NCBI GenBank assembly: GCA_029582265.1
Contig: CM055828.1
Span: forward strand, 35,499,072-35,563,071
Length of the DNA: 64,000 bases
Reading direction: 5' to 3'
Source of the DNA: Zoroaster sp. YZ-2022
Lineage: Eukaryota; Echinodermata; Asteroidea; Forcipulatida; Zoroasteridae
The notes under the pieces were generated by a model that was given only the letters and a program-made list of their open reading frames with translations, was not told the DNA's origin and did not search any database. Within the stretch, counting starts at the first letter, position 1. Every line of letters begins with the position of its first letter. The translations under genes were made by a program, and so were the position numbers. Of the stretch, positions 57,501 to 64,000 are shown piece by piece.

Positions 57501-58612
57501 AACATCCGTGCGTTGTATTCAACTTCAACATTGAAGTTTCCGAGGACTGTGACCTGTTCACCGGTGTACGTGCGGAGTTTGAGTTCCGATTTATGGAGTT
57601 TCGTGTTTGGCCACAGCGACTTGAAAGTCTTTTCCGACACGAGTGAAAGTGCTGCACCAGTGTCAACCTCCATGACAAGATCATTGTTATCTACGGACAT
57701 GTTGACGTTGATTGCTTTCATACCCTGGCGGTCACTGGAACAGCCGAAGAGCGAGTACACGGGAGTGTTCCTATCAATATCGGATGCGTCCTCGTCACTG
57801 TCAGTGCAACTGTTGTCCACCGCGGCACTCATTTGCTTGACATGCGGTGTTTTTCCACTTTTGACACCGCGGCAGACACTTGCGATGTGTCCTCGTTTCT
57901 GGCAGTTAAAACACGTATTGTTCTTGAATCTGCACTTGTCCGAATGGTGGTTGTCCTTACCACAGCGATAACAGGGTCTCTGCACATGCTGTTGCTTCTT
58001 ACTTGCACTGAAAACAGGTTTTCGTGCAACCGTTGGTTGGCTATGCGATACTTTGTTCAATGTTCTGTCACTGTGTGTTTGCGTGGCCTGCAAATCTTTC
58101 ACATTTTTGGCCGCTCTCTCCATGCTCAATGCCGTTGCCATTGCTTTTTCGAGTGTCAGAGTTTTCTCAGCTAGGAGACTGCGTTGGATCCGATCATTTC
58201 GGACTCCACATACCAATCGATCGCGCAACATATTGTCAAGTGTTCCGCCATAGTTGCAGAATTCGGCCAATGACCGTAAGGCCGCTACATACTGAGCAAC
58301 AGACTCACCCTCTTCTCGATACCGGCTGTTGAACTTGAACCGTTGTACTATTTCCGAAGGTACGGGGTTGTGGTGTTGAGTCATACATTTGACCAGTTCG
58401 TCGTAGGATTTTTCACCAGGTTTAACGGGAGCCACGAGATTTCTCAGCAACTTATACGCGTCGGGCCCAATCACAGTGAGAAGCACGGCTTTTTTCTTTG
58501 CTGCAGTCGTTACATCGTTCGCGACAAAATAGTGTTCAAGTCTTTCAACGTACTGCAGCCATTCCTCCTTTCCTTCGCGAAATTCCTCGATTTTACCGAT
58601 TAAGGCAGCCAT
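54584..58612 (-). CDS. Gag-pol polyprotein of Ty3/gypsy element
   Basis: One uninterrupted frame of about 1,342 codons; the first ATG is at 58,612, just 27 nt past the LTR. Domains in order: retroviral-type gag; two CCHC zinc knuckles (about 217-230 CYRCGKDNHHSDKC, 237-250); protease with DTG (320-322); reverse transcriptase with the catalytic YLDD (599-602); RNase H; integrase with an HHCC finger (HEGHPGIARM, CHSCQQ) and a D-D-E core (SDNGTPFTS, NGLAERAV); Pro-rich C-terminus. Gag and pol are in one frame, with no shift needed. The frame is intact and could be active, but the LTR differences argue some age. Confidence 0.95.
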   Translation of the reverse strand: MAALIGKIEEFREGKEEWLQYVERLEHYFVANDVTTAAKKKAVLLTVIGPDAYKLLRNLVAPVKPGEKSYDELVKCMTQHHNPVPSEIVQRFKFNSRYREEGESVAQYVAALRSLAEFCNYGGTLDNMLRDRLVCGVRNDRIQRSLLAEKTLTLEKAMATALSMERAAKNVKDLQATQTHSDRTLNKVSHSQPTVARKPVFSASKKQQHVQRPCYRCGKDNHHSDKCRFKNNTCFNCQKRGHIASVCRGVKSGKTPHVKQMSAAVDNSCTDSDEDASDIDRNTPVYSLFGCSSDRQGMKAINVNMSVDNNDLVMEVDTGAALSLVSEKTFKSLWPNTKLHKSELKLRTYTGEQVTVLGNFNVEVEYNARMFELPLLVVKGNGPSLFGRNWLQVIKLDWQQINVLHATISVEEVLKTHSKVFKDELGTLKGTTAKIYVDKDVRPKFCKARVVPYAMRTLVDKELDRLQAAGIIEPVEFSEWAAPIVPVLKPDKSSVRICGDYKLTVNQVAKLDKYPIPKIVDLFASLTGGTKFTKLDLSQAYQQLILDEESRTYVVINTHRGLFRYTRLPFGIASAPAIFQRTMENILQGIPHVTVYLDDILVTGADDQSHLATLSTVLARLEQAGLRLKLSKCSFMAPSVVYLDHTIDAQGLHPTADKVNAIRNAPAPTNVTELRAYLGLLNYYGKFLPQLSTTLAALYRLLRKDTRWRWGSEEKKAFTASKDLLLSSNLLMHFDPKKDIIVSCDASQYGIGAVIAHRMPDGSEQPVGFASRTLAPAEKKYSQIEKEGLACVFGVTKFHSYIYGRHFTLVTDHKPLLSLFNEERAVPPQASARIQRWALTLAMYEYTLVFKTTTAHGNADALSRLPLPTSPTTVPVPAETVLLMENIDASPLSATHIRNWTRRDTLLSKVLRFVEEGWPPHDRVEEDMKPYTSRSTELSVQDGCLMWGSRVIVPPKGRKRVLQCLHEGHPGIARMKSLARGFAWWPKMDSDVESEVKGCHSCQQNQPMPPKSELHPWKWTERPWSRLHIDYAGPFMGKMFLIMVDSHSKWMEVFPLNNATTHATIEKLRQAFATHGLPDKVVSDNGTPFTSTEFREFMNRNGVLHIRTSPYHPASNGLAERAVRTFKHAMKRMDTGSVETRVARFLFHYRITPHSSTGLSPAEMLMGRRLRSHLDQLRPDVAQRVIKQQEKQKHYHDKHAKTRVFEIGDTVLVRNFTKTGYLWLPGTITGYAGPVSYRIRLAQNGCEINRHVDHLRRQGIVPDKPHRESVNLDDDIDFGSATTVPLPEQPPEADIIPPATNDQPEPEPQPQAEPDLQPVPPPDSKYPARIRKAPDRYGFTNT

Positions 58613-58639
58613 GGTGCTCAATTATCCTCGTCGCCAATT

Positions 58640-58873
58640 TGTAATGAACTGTGATTAACCTGGTTTATTCGTACACGGCACAACTTCAAGTTACAACATG
58701 GAGGACTGCTCTAGTGCATGTGTTAACGTTCGAGTTCACACAGATACCAAAAAATGTATCACATGTAGTTATCCAAAAGTACAGTGTACTGTCCGTGGGT
58801 CAGAGGTCACTTGAGCACAAAAACAACAATAGTAGACTTGCCATAAAAGTCTCTTAATTGCCGGGATATTACA
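58640..58873 (-). repeat. 5' LTR of gypsy element
   Basis: It begins tgtaatgaactg and ends gggatattaca on the plus strand, followed by the target duplication caagc. Transcription of the element would start in this copy on the minus strand. Confidence 0.95.
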
Positions 58874-58879
58874 CAAGCG

Positions 58880-59194
58880 TTCCTAGGGCGGGCAGAAGAA
58901 GAGGTTCAAAGACACTCTGAAAGCCTCCCTGAAGAGCTTCCACATCAACACCGAAAGCAGGGAGAGTGCTGCCACCGATCGTGCAACCTGGCGCAGCCGA
59001 GTCTCCTCTGGAGCCAAGGCCTTTGAGATTAGCCGAGTCAGCGAGGCTGAAAGGAAGCGAGAGCTGCGGAAATCAAGAGCCAGCAACTCTCCACCCAGCC
59101 CAGCCGCAACTTTGCCCTGCCCCCACTGTGACAGACTCTTCCGGGCTTGGATTGGCCTGATCAGCTATCTCCGGACCCACTGGGAGACCAGCTG
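58880..59194 (+). pseudogene. LINE C-terminal part with zinc-finger-like motif
   Basis: It continues the LINE at 53.0-54.06 kb: RATWRSRVSSGAKAFEISRV, KRKRELRKSRASN, then CPHCDRLFRAWIGLISYLRTH ending WETS and a stop. This last part is a C2H2 finger with the first histidine replaced by tyrosine. The preceding frame is interrupted at the start. Confidence 0.8.
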
Positions 59195-59230
59195 ATGACA
59201 TCGTGGTCTTCTTCGACTTCGAAGGACGAA

Positions 59231-59350
59231 CACCAAGATTCATCATTATCATTATCGTCATCTTAATCTTCCTCATTATCATTATCATCTTGATCATCAT
59301 CAAAGTTATTATCCTCATCAACTTTTCCGTCACTGTTGTCATCTTTGTTG
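59231..59350. repeat. (ATC)n-like tract at LINE 3' end
   Basis: Degenerate atcattatcattatc repeats, probably the LINE's tail or its target. Confidence 0.85.
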
Positions 59351-59471
59351 TCGTCAACATTCAAGTCATCTTAGCTTCATGTTTAAGACATAGATCAGCA
59401 CATACTGTTGTCTTTGTATAATCATTAATAAGTCTTCAAATTCCTCTACATACTTCATCTTTGATACTTAC

Positions 59472-59543
59472 AATTTCTGCAAGCTCACTAGGTCAGACAC
59501 CGCACCACTCTCCACATAGACAGAGTCATCACTTGATTCACCT
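59472..59543 (-). CDS. Gene B exon: LRR 5 (last)
   Basis: A 72-bp exon, phase 2-2, acceptor CTGATCAG and donor GTAAGTAT. It encodes GESSDDSVYVESGAVSDLVS and closes with a leucine split over the junction to the 7TM exon. The first half is acidic and lacks the usual LRR leucines, so this repeat is irregular. Confidence 0.82.
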
Positions 59544-59641
59544 CTGATCAGAACACTAGAGTAAAAAGATCATGATCAAATGTAGGCATGATCAAATTAC
59601 ACACATCACAACAAATAATTCCTTGAAACGAAACTTTAGCT

Positions 59642-60135
59642 ACCAAACAACTGTCACTAAATACCGGAAAGATTGTGGTTTTCATTTTTATTTATGAATA
59701 TAATGCAACAATTCCAAAAGCCGGAATGTTAAAATTTTCGATAAATCTTCCAACTCAGTGTTTTTTTTTAAAGCACCGTAATTTTAATTTAAATGAAAAA
59801 CGTCAATACCCCGGCCTGGTCTACTTTAAAGTGCGATTGATGATATTTTTTACAGTGTGTTTAGATTACGGAGTCCACTAAACGCCCTCAGTTGTAGACC
59901 AAACAACTGTCACGGAAAGATTGTGGTTTTCATTTTTACTTATGAAGACAATGCAACAATTCCAAAACCCGGAATTTGATAATTTTCAGAAAAATCTTCA
60001 TACCCAGTGTATTTTAAAATGAAAAACGTCAATACCCCGGCACGACCTGGTCTACTTTAAACTGCAGTGCATGGTAATTTTTTCTTACAGTGTGTTTAGA
60101 TTACGGAGTCCACTAAACGCCCTCATTTGTAGACT
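59642..60135 (-). repeat. Tandem duplication containing an LRR exon and a decayed copy
   Basis: Two units of about 250 bp (59,642-59,897 and 59,898-60,135) share accaaacaactgtcac, gaaagattgtggttttcatt and gtgtttagattacggagtcc. The right one ends within the true LRR exon (60,089-60,160). In the left one the same exon's 3' half and donor remain (59,843-59,890) but its acceptor end is lost and no phase-compatible splice is possible. Confidence 0.88.
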
Positions 60136-60160
60136 TCGTAAAGGAATGTCCATTGCAATC
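60089..60160 (-). CDS. Gene B exon: LRR 4
   Basis: A 72-bp exon, phase 2-2, acceptor CATGTTTCAG and donor GTAAGAAA. It encodes IAMDIPLRSLQMRAFSGLRN, an LRR with the FSGLRNLNTL ending. Its 3' half has a decayed duplicate 250 bp downstream. Confidence 0.85.
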
Positions 60161-60447
60161 CTGAAACATGAAATAAAAACAAAAATACATATTCAAATGT
60201 TATGTAATGTTTATTCAAATATCTATAGTGTAATTAAATATCAGCTTCATCGGATATGACATTGACAACTAAAATGAAAAACTCAAATTTGGTATGATTA
60301 GGCTATGGGCGTCACCAGGATTTGAACGGAGTTCGTATTTTAACAGTAGTGTAACATTATTGTATATTAAAGTCATCGTATTTATTACAGTCATCTACAA
60401 GACAACATCTTTCCCCAAAGTAATTCCATAAAAAAAGGTTCACTCAC

Positions 60448-60519
60448 ATGACTTTCAAATTCTTGAGTTCGGAGAAAGAATTCGCCTCAAGATCACTTAT
60501 TTGGTTCTTCGAAATGTCC
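60448..60519 (-). CDS. Gene B exon: LRR 3
   Basis: A 72-bp exon, phase 2-2, acceptor GTATTGAAG and donor GTGAGTGA. It encodes DISKNQISDLEANSFSELKN, a textbook LRR (L-D-I-S-x-N-x-I-x-x-L...F-x-x-L-x-x-L). Confidence 0.92.
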
Positions 60520-60924
60520 CTTCAATACAAAATCAAAGTATATGAAGATAAATAGGATTTGAAGTTTTGCATGGTGGAAAAACAGTATGAGAAAGATTTG
60601 TAGTATGGCACCATGTCATATCTATAATGCAGTTGTATAATATTGGTTCTGAGAAGAACCCGTAGTTTGACAACTCGATATTACAATCAGTATACCCAGG
60701 AACACTTATTTGACTCCTTGAGATATAGGTATATTAAGATGGTGTTCACTTTTTACAGAATTCTGAAATGAAATAAATAGTATTCTTTGGGTGTGGCATC
60801 TTTTTGAATGTTAAATTAATTAAACTGGATCTTATTGTAATCATGATCGTAACGTTACACCAAAGAGTGGCCTCATAATGTAAACCGGTCAATTTTTAAT
60901 ACTTTACTTATTTTCAAAACTTAC

Positions 60925-60996
60925 AGAAATGTTAAGTTGTTAAGATCGACGAAGGTCCCAGGAAGTAGTCGATGGATTTGATTACCAGACAACGAC
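60925..60996 (-). CDS. Gene B exon: LRR 2
   Basis: A 72-bp exon, phase 2-2, acceptor TGAACTTAG and donor GTAAGTTT. It encodes SLSGNQIHRLLPGTFVDLNN and closes in LTFL, a regular LRR. Confidence 0.92.
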
Positions 60997-61039
60997 CTAA
61001 GTTCAAAAGGCGGGAAAAGTTAGCTAACATAGGTGCGTA

Positions 61040-61110
61040 GTACCAGGGGTGATGACACTGTAAAAAGCGCTTTATAAAGCGGTTGAAAAATACAATGAAA
61101 TGAATAGCAT
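61040..61110 (+). repeat. LINE/SINE 3' tail fragment
   Basis: Contains gtaaaaagcgctttataaag followed by an aatacaatgaaatgaata tail, a commonly seen LINE 3' end. It is in an intron of gene B. Confidence 0.4.
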
Positions 61111-61384
61111 TGGCAGATCCAGGGGTCAATATAGGGGACAGTGGCCAGTTTTTGTTATCATCACTCAGGAAATTTACTAAAGGTTTAAATCGTTTGTAAA
61201 ATTATATAATTAGGCCTAACTGTACTACAATATAAAAAATAGAACCTCTCACAGAAATATTTTAAGGGATAATTGATGCCATCATCAACGTTACACCAAT
61301 TATAATTTTCATGTAAATTAGTGAAAATAGTGTCAAGGGGCTTTAATTCAGTCATTGTCGATAGAAACAGTATTACAAACTTAC

Positions 61385-61456
61385 AGTGCATTAAGGAACA
61401 GAAATCCTTTGAATAGACCAGCATTGAGGACACTAATATTTGCTCCTGAAAGTGTA
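61385..61456 (-). CDS. Gene B exon: LRR 1
   Basis: A 72-bp exon, phase 2-2, acceptor CTGTTTAG and donor GTAAGTTT. It encodes TLSGANISVLNAGLFKGFLF, an LRR closing LNAL. An AG 11 bp downstream would break the frame; the 72-bp size and phase decide the acceptor. Confidence 0.88.
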
Positions 61457-61933
61457 CTAAACAGAGACAAGAAAATTATTATGATGCAGACTCATACGCT
61501 TGAATTTATATTGAAATATATTAATCAGTGAGGCTTTAATTAACGGATCACAATTGAAATATTATAAAATTATAAAATTTATAAAATCAGTCTTGTGTTG
61601 GAGCCTAAGAGTATAGGCAAATATACCATGGTAGGCTGAGAAATGGCATTTACCGAACACATTTGAAAGATAGCTTTAAAAGAGCATTGTTGTTTAAGTT
61701 TGGATGTCGTTGGCTGCAACTCTTTAAAGCTAGACCTCCCCTGAAATATTATTTTTCTTGAAGGGGTACAAATGTTGACAAAGAATAAATGATTTATCAG
61801 TAATTATTTGGGTTCTAAAACAGTATACAGGCCATAAGTTTAATAACTATATATTTACTCTTACTGTATTATTACTCCGATATTTTCAAAACTGAGGTCA
61901 AATTATAAAGTGAAATTTCAAGTTGTATCTTAC
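61457..61933. other. Intron of gene B, no recognised feature
   Basis: AT-rich intron between the LRR cap and LRR 1. Nothing else is recognised. Confidence 0.5.
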
Positions 61934-62054
61934 AGTTCCTTCGTAATCTTCACGATGTTTGAAACAGTTTGTTCTTCCCAACCGTTCTTACATATCACCT
62001 TGAGATTGTTATTATCACTGTAGTGGCAACTGCATCCAGACGGGCACCGCCGAT
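61934..62054 (-). CDS. Gene B exon: LRR N-terminal cap
   Basis: A 121-bp exon (phase 1 in, phase 2 out), acceptor CTTAACAAAG and donor GTAAGATA. It encodes DRRCPSGCSCHYSD, VICKNGWEE and IVKITKEL. The CP-x-GC-x-C motif, with a fourth Cys after about 12 residues, is the cap of LRR receptors. The exon changes the phase from the 1-1 LDLa cassette to the 2-2 LRR cassette. Confidence 0.88.
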
Positions 62055-62572
62055 CTTTGTTAAGAAAAGAAAATAACCACGCTGCTGTCATCTTTGTTAG
62101 ATTCCTTGACTACAAGGCATTTATTTATAACACTAATTCTGGGCACGTTTATGGGGCCAACCTGTTACGTGGCCATCCTTACTCTTAATGTCTACACTCA
62201 TGATCACACTCATCCAAATATTCCGATCTATTCAATCTTGAATAAATCTCGGACAGTTCAAACAAAGTGATTGAACGTCTTGTCCGAGTTGAGCTCATCG
62301 CAACCTCGTCCCCAGGGCTTTCGATCAGTATCGATATTCCTCGATCCCACTGCACTCCCCCGGAACTTCTGGACGATTTCAGTCTTTAAAAAACCTTTAG
62401 CTATAAAACCAAAGTGATTGCAGCCGATGTGTTTAGGATTTATAGTCTGATACACAGCTATTAAGAAAAGTGTGTGCTGTAGTAGGGACATTTCACGTGT
62501 ATGATATAGGTAATATACTATATTACTATGAATAAAGAAAACTTAAAGATTTTATTTGCTCAAAATATTAGT
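62055..62572. other. Intron of gene B, no recognised feature
   Basis: Between the LRR cap and the last LDLa exon. An open stretch at 62,258-62,491 has no family motif and no suitable splice context. Confidence 0.5.
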
Positions 62573-62735
62573 TATACTAGTTTTGCATATTATTTTGTAG
62601 TAACCAATCAGCATTGCGGAAGCAGTTTTCCCACCAGGTTCTAGTAGTGAGAACGAGGTAGTCCCTGGGGACGCGGGTGGGCTTATGACGCTCGTAAATG
62701 AATGAGCGCCATCAAGAGGTCAAGCATAGACTTAC

Positions 62736-62852
62736 CACATTCCTTCTCGTCATCTCCTTGAGGGCAGTCTTCGTGTCCGTCGCAAACCACAGATAGATAC
62801 TTACATTCACTGGAGTTCTGACAGTGATAAAACTCAGGACAAGTGATATTTT
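62736..62852 (-). CDS. Gene B exon: LDLa module
   Basis: A 117-bp exon, phase 1-1, acceptor TTTACATAG and donor GTAAGTCT. It encodes ITCPEFYHC, ECKYLSVVCDGHEDC and DDEKECG, an LDLa repeat with six cysteines. Near-twin of the gene A exon at 1,021-1,137. Confidence 0.92.
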
Positions 62853-63008
62853 CTATGTAAATAAGGAGGGAAGATATCAAGTTTCAAATTGCTATACTGG
62901 CAGAGGGCACTACACACACATAATAATTATGACACTGTTTCCCGATCGGGGATCATAATGAGGATCATTGTTCCATCAAGATACAAACATCCTACAAATC
63001 CCAACATA

Positions 63009-63148
63009 ATAATAATAATAATAAAGATTTTTAGCGCGCACATATCCACCCTGCTGGGCGCTCAAGGCGCGGAAACAAAGAAAAAACATTAATACAAACA
63101 ATATACAATGATAGCATACGGAAAACAAAACAAATTATGTACCGAGAT
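63009..63148 (-). mobile_element. 5'-truncated LINE tail insertion
   Basis: 140 bp with (aat)n, gatttttagcgcgcacatat and ccctgctgggcgctcaaggc, the same 3' end as the LINE at 7,849. It is flanked by acata and absent from the left duplicate, so it inserted after the duplication. Confidence 0.85.
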
Positions 63149-63185
63149 ACATACCTACGGCTTAACAATTAAAGACACAAGTGCT

Positions 63186-63268
63186 GTGACCAGTCAGGCC
63201 GGGATTCGATCCCACATTCTGACAACATCAGAACTTGATTCCGTACTAGACTGCTCGGCCACGACACT
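63186..63268 (-). repeat. tRNA-derived SINE head (shared with left duplicate)
   Basis: The same tRNA-Ser-like A and B boxes as at 1,322-1,402, in the same intron position. Confidence 0.6.
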
Positions 63269-63321
63269 TAATCGGTGAGCATAGACCTTTATATTAACAT
63301 TTCCCAAACATGGTGTCTTAC

Positions 63322-63438
63322 CGCATAGCTGTTCATCTATTCCGTTTTCTTGACAATCTTTAAACCCATCACATCTGGCATTGTCTTGTACGCATAAACC
63401 GTCACCGCAGTCTAGACCGTTCAGACAATGATTTTCAT
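63322..63438 (-). CDS. Gene B exon: LDLa module (first in window)
   Basis: A 117-bp exon, phase 1-1, acceptor CATACAG and donor GTAAGACA. It encodes HCLNGLDCGDGLC, NARCDGFKDC and GIDEQLCG. Upstream exons, expected to include CUB and LDLa modules and a signal peptide, lie off the right edge. Confidence 0.9.
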
Positions 63439-63556
63439 CTGTATGTACCAAAATTGAGATTGTTACCCTATCGGGCATGGCGAAAACTAACTGCCCCTAC
63501 TGCAACCTCCAGAACGTTTCGACCGATCACGCCTAAACTTTCCGACATTTACTAAA

Positions 63557-64000
63557 TCTAATTCCGGAAAACGTAAATTTGCGTCTCGTGGAGTTATTTT
63601 GTTCAATGGCCTCCCTGTGACACTTAAACATCCTTTGCCTCCCACTCTAGCCAGTTTTAAGCGCCATTACAAGAATCTGATATTTTAATATATTATGATA
63701 CATGTCGACCTTGTTTCTGTTCTTTACTGTCTATGTAACGAAGTGTAAATTCTAATTCATCTCCTATGGCTGGCCCAGATTTATCATTCTTACTTGCCCA
63801 TGAGGTTTAATGTAATGTAATGTTTTGATTAACCTTGCCTCACTTTACTGTTCATTAATTTCCTTAAATAATGTTTTAATAATGTTTTTATTGCAATTTT
63901 CTATTTTTATACTATCGAATGTTTGTATTTACTGGGCACCTTTGAAAAACAGGTTTCCCCAGGATAAATAAGAAATAAATAATAAATAATAAACTATTAT
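63557..64000 (+). mobile_element. LINE 3' end, C-terminal RT fragment plus tail
   Basis: From 63,560 the plus strand reads KRKFASRGVILFNGLPVTLK, then PPTLASFKRHYKNLIF and a stop at 63,686-63,688, a C-terminal motif of CR1/L2-type LINEs. The tail at 63,930-64,000 reads tgggcacctttgaaaaacag, then ataagaaataaataataaat, like the SINE tail at 14,600. The left boundary coincides with the end of the segmental duplication. The fragment runs to the window edge. Confidence 0.8.

Larger units (their letters stand above)
54065..58873 (-). mobile_element. Complete Ty3/gypsy LTR retrotransposon
   Basis: A 4,809-bp element with 234-bp LTRs at 54,065-54,298 and 58,640-58,873 and a 5-bp target duplication caagc (54,060-54,064 and 58,874-58,878). 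LTRs begin TG and end CA. On the minus strand, the primer-binding region ttggcgacgaggat follows the 5' LTR and a purine tract (agggaggaggag) precedes the 3' LTR. The LTRs differ by several substitutions and small indels, so the insertion is not brand new, although the coding frame is open. No envelope gene is visible. Confidence 0.95.
53005..59230 (+). mobile_element. LINE (RT plus C-terminal zinc finger), split by Ty3/gypsy element
   Basis: A 5'-truncated plus-strand LINE occupies 53,005-54,064 and resumes at 58,874-59,230. RT coding runs from 53,008 and the C-terminal part from about 58,880, so the gypsy element at 54,065-58,873 is inserted in the middle. The target duplication caagc confirms this. 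The LINE has stops and a mutated catalytic motif and is dead. Confidence 0.9.
51627..63438 (-). other. Gene B: LDLa-LRR-7TM receptor gene, 3' part (9 exons)
   Basis: Span of the 3' part of a minus-strand receptor gene that begins off the right edge. Exons in order: LDLa (63,322-63,438), LDLa (62,736-62,852), LRR cap (61,934-62,054), five 72-bp LRR exons, and the 7TM exon (51,627-52,833), spliced in one open frame of about 623 codons. The LDLa-LRR-7TM order matches GRL101 of snails and relaxin receptors RXFP1/2 in vertebrates, all in the leucine-rich-repeat GPCR group. The ligand is not known. The last intron (6.6 kb) holds nested retrotransposons. Confidence 0.9.
62573..63556. repeat. Segmental duplicate, right copy (LDLa pair with introns)
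   Basis: Partner of 867-1,687. It has the same two LDLa exons, introns and SINE head, plus a 140-bp LINE tail (63,009-63,148) between a short acata duplication that the left copy lacks. A second LINE fragment abuts its right boundary at 63,557. Confidence 0.9.

Noticed and set aside
59675..59881. Left unit of the 250-bp tandem duplication as an active LRR exon
   Set aside because: Nearest AG acceptors give lengths that break the phase 2-2 rule or bring stops, so it is treated as decayed.
62258..62491. Minus-strand open frame as an additional gene B exon
   Set aside because: No motif and no splice sites keeping phase 1; the LDLa exon splices directly to the LRR cap with a good frame.

Overview
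This is intron-rich, AT-rich animal DNA thick with transposons. The receptor type (LDL-receptor class A and CUB modules joined to leucine-rich repeats and a glycoprotein-hormone/relaxin-type seven-helix domain, resembling the snail receptor GRL101) and the transposon mix (2A-motif LINE, RTE-like LINEs, PIF/Harbinger, hAT, Ty3/gypsy) suggest a marine invertebrate, most likely a non-vertebrate deuterostome such as an echinoderm. The species cannot be named from sequence alone, and no bacterial features are present.

The host genes are two head-to-tail receptor genes on the minus strand. Gene A starts at about 41.65 kb with a signal-peptide exon and runs leftwards off the window. I traced 15 coding exons by splice sites, giving a signal peptide, CUB, CUB, LDLa, CUB, LDLa, LDLa, CUB, LDLa, LDLa, CUB (two exons), CUB, LDLa, LDLa: about 1,030 residues in one open frame. 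Nearly all exons are phase 1 at both ends. Gene B enters from the right edge and ends in the window: LDLa, LDLa, an LRR N-terminal cap, five 72-bp LRR exons, then one large exon with all seven membrane helices (51,627-52,833). The LDLa pair ending gene A in the window is nearly identical, introns included, to the pair opening gene B, so the genes are tandem paralogs and gene A should continue off the left edge into an LRR-7TM half.

Most other DNA is mobile. In gene A introns: a piggyBac-like short element (2.8-3.6 kb), a hAT short element (6.8-7.3 kb), a 6-kb LINE with a 2A-like peptide (7.8-14.1 kb) split by a hAT-type insertion that itself carries LINE DNA, two blocks of a 146-bp tandem repeat with palindromic termini (16.9-19.2 and 28.2-31.9 kb, the second split by an RTE-like LINE), a two-gene PIF/Harbinger transposon (20.4-25.4 kb), and a palindromic NotI-site minisatellite (36.2-36.9 kb). 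Between the genes: foldback palindromes (44.2-44.8 kb) and a ZMYM-like hAT transposon (45.3-48.7 kb). In the last intron of gene B: a LINE (53.0-59.2 kb) split by a full Ty3/gypsy element with an uninterrupted 1,342-codon gag-pol frame and matching LTRs. Several insertions have clear target-site duplications, so their order can be read.

The most interesting biology is the receptor pair: a large modular ectodomain on a GPCR whose conserved TM3 arginine is replaced by cysteine in gene B. No RNA gene is confidently intact; tRNA-like sequences appear to be SINE fragments.
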